Assembly (NCBI GenBank): GCA_964396385.1
Contig: CAYNFH010000270.1
Coordinates: 1 to 7,972, forward strand
Source of the DNA: CAYNFH01 sp964396385
GTDB taxonomy: Bacteria; Armatimonadota; Chthonomonadetes; Chthonomonadales; CAJBBX01
Reading direction: 5' to 3'
DNA: 7,972 bases
The notes beneath the pieces are model-generated. The model saw nothing but the letters and a program-made list of their open reading frames with translations. It was not told the DNA's origin and made no database searches. The position numbers and the translations under genes are program-made. This document shows, piece by piece, positions 5,961 through 7,972 of this stretch. Position 1 is the stretch's first letter. Every line of letters starts with the position of its first letter.

Positions 5961-6959
5961 TCAATACCGCCGGCGGGGACCGTCGCCAGCGCCCTTTTCC
6001 GACTTAGATAATGGGTGAACCGTTGTTTGTCCGTTCCCGCGGAACCAGGCGACCGTGCGCCGAAGCCCCTCCCGAAAGTCGACTACCGGAGAGTAGCCGA
6101 GCATCCGTCGCGCTTTGCCAATATCCGCAAGGGAATGCGGTACATCTCCCGGGCGTGGAGGCCGATGCTCCACATTTGCCGGATTCCCGATAATGGACTC
6201 AAGCTCCCGAATCAGTTTGATCAGATCGAAGCGCTCCCCGCAGCCGACATTGAATACCTCCCCGGAGACGTCCGCCGCAGTAAGCGCGAGCAGGTTCGCC
6301 TGGACTACGTTATCGACGTAAGTGAAGTCTCGGGACTGGCGTCCGTCCCCGTCCACCGGCACCGGGTCTCCATTGAGTATGGCGGTCGTGAACCGGGGAA
6401 TCACGGCGGCATATTGAGACGCCGGGTCCTGCATGGGCCCGAACACGTTGAAGTAGCGCAGGCAGACAGTCTCCACGAATCCCAGATAGGCAAACGATTG
6501 GCAGTACTGCTCTGCGGAAAGCTTACCAACCGCGTACGGACTCATGGGCTGCGGGCACATCGTTTCCACTTTGGGCAGATCCGCATTGCGGCCGTAGGCG
6601 GAAGAAGATGCCGCGAACACCAGCCGGCGGACTCCCTCATTCCTGCAAGCCTGAAGCAGCGTGACGGTGCCGCTCACGTTCGCCTGGTTGGATGCAACGG
6701 GGTCTGTCAAGGACCGGGAGACCGACGGAATTGCCGCTTCGTGGAGCACGGCTTCCACGCCACGCACCGCACTTGCGGCCGCATCGGCGTCGCAGATGTC
6801 GGCCTCCATCCATTCGATTTGGTCCATCACCTCGTCCAGGCGCGACTTCAGTCCGGTGGAGAGGTTATCGATGACCCGGACTTCATGTCCCTGCCGCAAA
6901 AGACCACGGACCAGGTGCGCGCCGATGAACCCCGCGCCGCCCGTCACCAGCACGATCAT
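5961..6959 (-). CDS. NAD-dependent nucleotide-sugar epimerase/dehydratase (GalE/WbpP-like, extended SDR)
   Basis: The 332-residue protein is a full-length extended SDR enzyme. It shows the NAD-binding TGGAGFIG (6-13), D31 at the end of strand 2 in VIDNLS, the serine segment AASSSAYG (116-123), the catalytic Y142-x3-K146 pair in PYAVGKLSAEQY, and the substrate-domain segment LRYFNVFGPMQDPASQYAAV. Later come GDGRQSRDFTYVDN and PPRPGDVPHSLADIGKA. This set resembles UDP-N-acetylglucosamine/UDP-glucose 4-epimerases of the WbpP/Gne/GalE group more than dTDP-glucose dehydratases. The product is probably a UDP-galactose or UDP-GalNAc type sugar used by the neighbouring transferases; exact substrate is inference. 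The ATG overlaps the upstream glycosyltransferase stop as ATGA, and GGGAG lies about 11 nt before it inside that gene, so the two are translationally coupled. The cytosolic enzyme feeds the fusion transferase encoded 12 bp downstream. Confidence 0.93.
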   Translation of the reverse strand: MIVLVTGGAGFIGAHLVRGLLRQGHEVRVIDNLSTGLKSRLDEVMDQIEWMEADICDADAAASAVRGVEAVLHEAAIPSVSRSLTDPVASNQANVSGTVTLLQACRNEGVRRLVFAASSSAYGRNADLPKVETMCPQPMSPYAVGKLSAEQYCQSFAYLGFVETVCLRYFNVFGPMQDPASQYAAVIPRFTTAILNGDPVPVDGDGRQSRDFTYVDNVVQANLLALTAADVSGEVFNVGCGERFDLIKLIRELESIIGNPANVEHRPPRPGDVPHSLADIGKARRMLGYSPVVDFREGLRRTVAWFRGNGQTTVHPLSKSEKGAGDGPRRRY

Positions 6960-7972
6960 ACCGGGTACGCCTCCCGTGCCGGCAACCGGACTCCCAGTTT
7001 CGCGTCCACAAGGCTCCGGTAGATGCGGCGAAGGTCCTGCTCCAACCTGGCAATGGATAGATGTGGGTAGACATGCTCCCGGCCGACGAACGCTCTTCGC
7101 CGCGCCAGCCCAGGCTCGAAAAGAGCTTCCAGCACCGCGGCCGCTAGTGCGGCACTATCGCCGGGTGGCACCACCCATCCGGCCTCTCCATCCTTGAGGA
7201 GACCCCTAATGGCACCCACGTCTGTGCCCACGACGGGACGCTCCGCCGCGAGCGCCTCGATGATAGTAACGGGCATGCCTTCGTTATGGGAGCAGACAAC
7301 CACCGCATCCATGTCCGCGTAGAGCTTGGTCAGGTCTTGCCGGAATCCGAGGAAGTGGACTGTACCGGCGCCAGACACTGCGGTGCGCCGGGCCGGCTGC
7401 TCCTCCGAGTATGAGATGACCTGCAGCCTCGCCTCAGCGGCGGTCCGCTCCAGATCCTGCCGGAGCTCGCCGTCACCGACTACCAGAAAGTGGGCTCCCG
7501 GCAGCCGGTCCGCCACGGTCCGCGCCGCCTGAAGAAAGAGATCGTGGGCCTTGATGGGCACCAGCCGGGCGACGATTCCTACTACGGGCGCATCCGGCGC
7601 AATGCCGAGTTCTGACCGGACTGCGCCACGCTCGGCGGCGCACCCAAGAAACGGCTCCAGTTCCAGACCGAGCGGCACAACCTCCATCTGCTCCGGCCTG
7701 CCGACCCCGCGAGCCAGGATCTCAGCCTTCTGGCTCTCGCTCAACACGATGATCCGGTCCGTCCACCGGCCCAGCTTACGCTCAATCCTAATGAAAGCCT
7801 CGGTCTTCCTCCTGGAGAAGTAGCCGTGAAACACGTGGCCGTGGTAGGTATGGACGATCGCCGGAACGCGCGCAGCCCGGGCCGCCAGCCGGCCCACCGC
7901 CCCTGCCTTGGCCAGGTGCGTGTGCACGATGTCCGGCCGAAACCGCCGGATCTCCCGGTATAGGCGCACCGC
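6956..7972 (-). CDS. Family 4 glycosyltransferase (GT-B fold), 5' end outside window
   Basis: The frame is open to the right edge; the GTG at 7967-7969 is most likely internal because it lies just before the FRPDIVHTHLAKAG motif, usually some 80 residues into GT4 proteins. Visible parts are VHTYHGHVFHGYF, GIVARLVPIKAHDLFLQAA (donor-site R and K), FLVVGDGELR, VHFLGFR, and the E-x7-E motif in SHNEGMPVTIIEAL, followed by VVGTDVGAIRGLL and a GWVVPPGD loop. It is a cytosolic or membrane-associated retaining glycosyltransferase that adds a sugar to the lipid-linked EPS precursor. Donor and linkage are not predictable. About 20 extra residues (RLQVISYSEEQPARRTAVSGAG, written here as RLQVISYSEEQ and PARRTAVSGAG) lie between the GDGELR helix and VHFLGFR, where most relatives have a short link such as LGLEDR. 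Its stop overlaps the epimerase start by 4 bp. Confidence 0.93.
   Translation of the reverse strand, partial: AVRLYREIRRFRPDIVHTHLAKAGAVGRLAARAARVPAIVHTYHGHVFHGYFSRRKTEAFIRIERKLGRWTDRIIVLSESQKAEILARGVGRPEQMEVVPLGLELEPFLGCAAERGAVRSELGIAPDAPVVGIVARLVPIKAHDLFLQAARTVADRLPGAHFLVVGDGELRQDLERTAAEARLQVISYSEEQPARRTAVSGAGTVHFLGFRQDLTKLYADMDAVVVCSHNEGMPVTIIEALAAERPVVGTDVGAIRGLLKDGEAGWVVPPGDSAALAAAVLEALFEPGLARRRAFVGREHVYPHLSIARLEQDLRRIYRSLVDAKLGVRLPAREAYPV

Noticed and set aside
6015..7022. A 335-codon open frame on the plus strand opposite the epimerase.
   Set aside because: It is the antisense of a well-supported epimerase in GC-rich DNA, has no family motifs and is rich in H, R and P as expected for a shadow frame.

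Overview
This window is a GC-rich piece of a bacterial exopolysaccharide (EPS) / cell-surface glycan locus. The best clue to the host is the type II pilin-like protein at 2491-3318. It combines an FTLIELLVVIAIIAILAAILFPVFAQARE-type N-terminus (split here between residues 8 and 38), a CLSN.KQ motif, a QDYDETFP motif and a C-terminal H-X9-DG motif. From memory, that combination is typical of Armatimonadota; Planctomycetota carry a related but distinguishable version. The taxon is an inference, not a database result.

Layout, reading the minus strand from the right edge. A family 4 glycosyltransferase (6956-7972, 5' end outside the window) overlaps by ATGA a GalE-like NDP-sugar epimerase (5961-6959). 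After 12 bp comes a 602-residue fusion (4140-5948). Its N-terminal half is a WecA/TagO/MraY-type polyprenyl-phosphate sugar-1-phosphate transferase. Its C-terminal half is the membrane + Rossmann accessory module known from WbaP and FlaA1/CapD/WbpM proteins. Next is a broken multi-spanning membrane protein (3425-4100) that looks like an EPS polymerase (Wzy-like) with its middle missing and its two ends in different frames. The pilin gene lies on the plus strand and converges on this remnant; a strong hairpin terminator (3342-3378) sits between them. A 494-bp divergent intergenic region (1997-2490) separates the pilin from a second minus-strand set: a SAM methyltransferase with an N-terminal zinc-ribbon-like cysteine motif (980-1996), a TGATG-coupled single-pass membrane protein of unknown function (435-980), and the 5' end of a Wzx-type flippase running off the left edge.

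Working together (inference): the epimerase supplies a nucleotide sugar, the fusion protein loads the first sugar phosphate onto undecaprenyl phosphate, the glycosyltransferase extends the lipid-linked oligosaccharide, the methyltransferase decorates a sugar, and the flippase exports the unit. The polymerase that should complete a Wzx/Wzy pathway appears broken here, so either another copy exists elsewhere or this locus is partly decayed.

The most notable points are the fusion architecture, the broken polymerase-like gene, and the near-symmetric divergent promoter region. I saw no RNA genes, CRISPR array, insertion sequence or phage genes, and nothing that amounts to a clearly new system.
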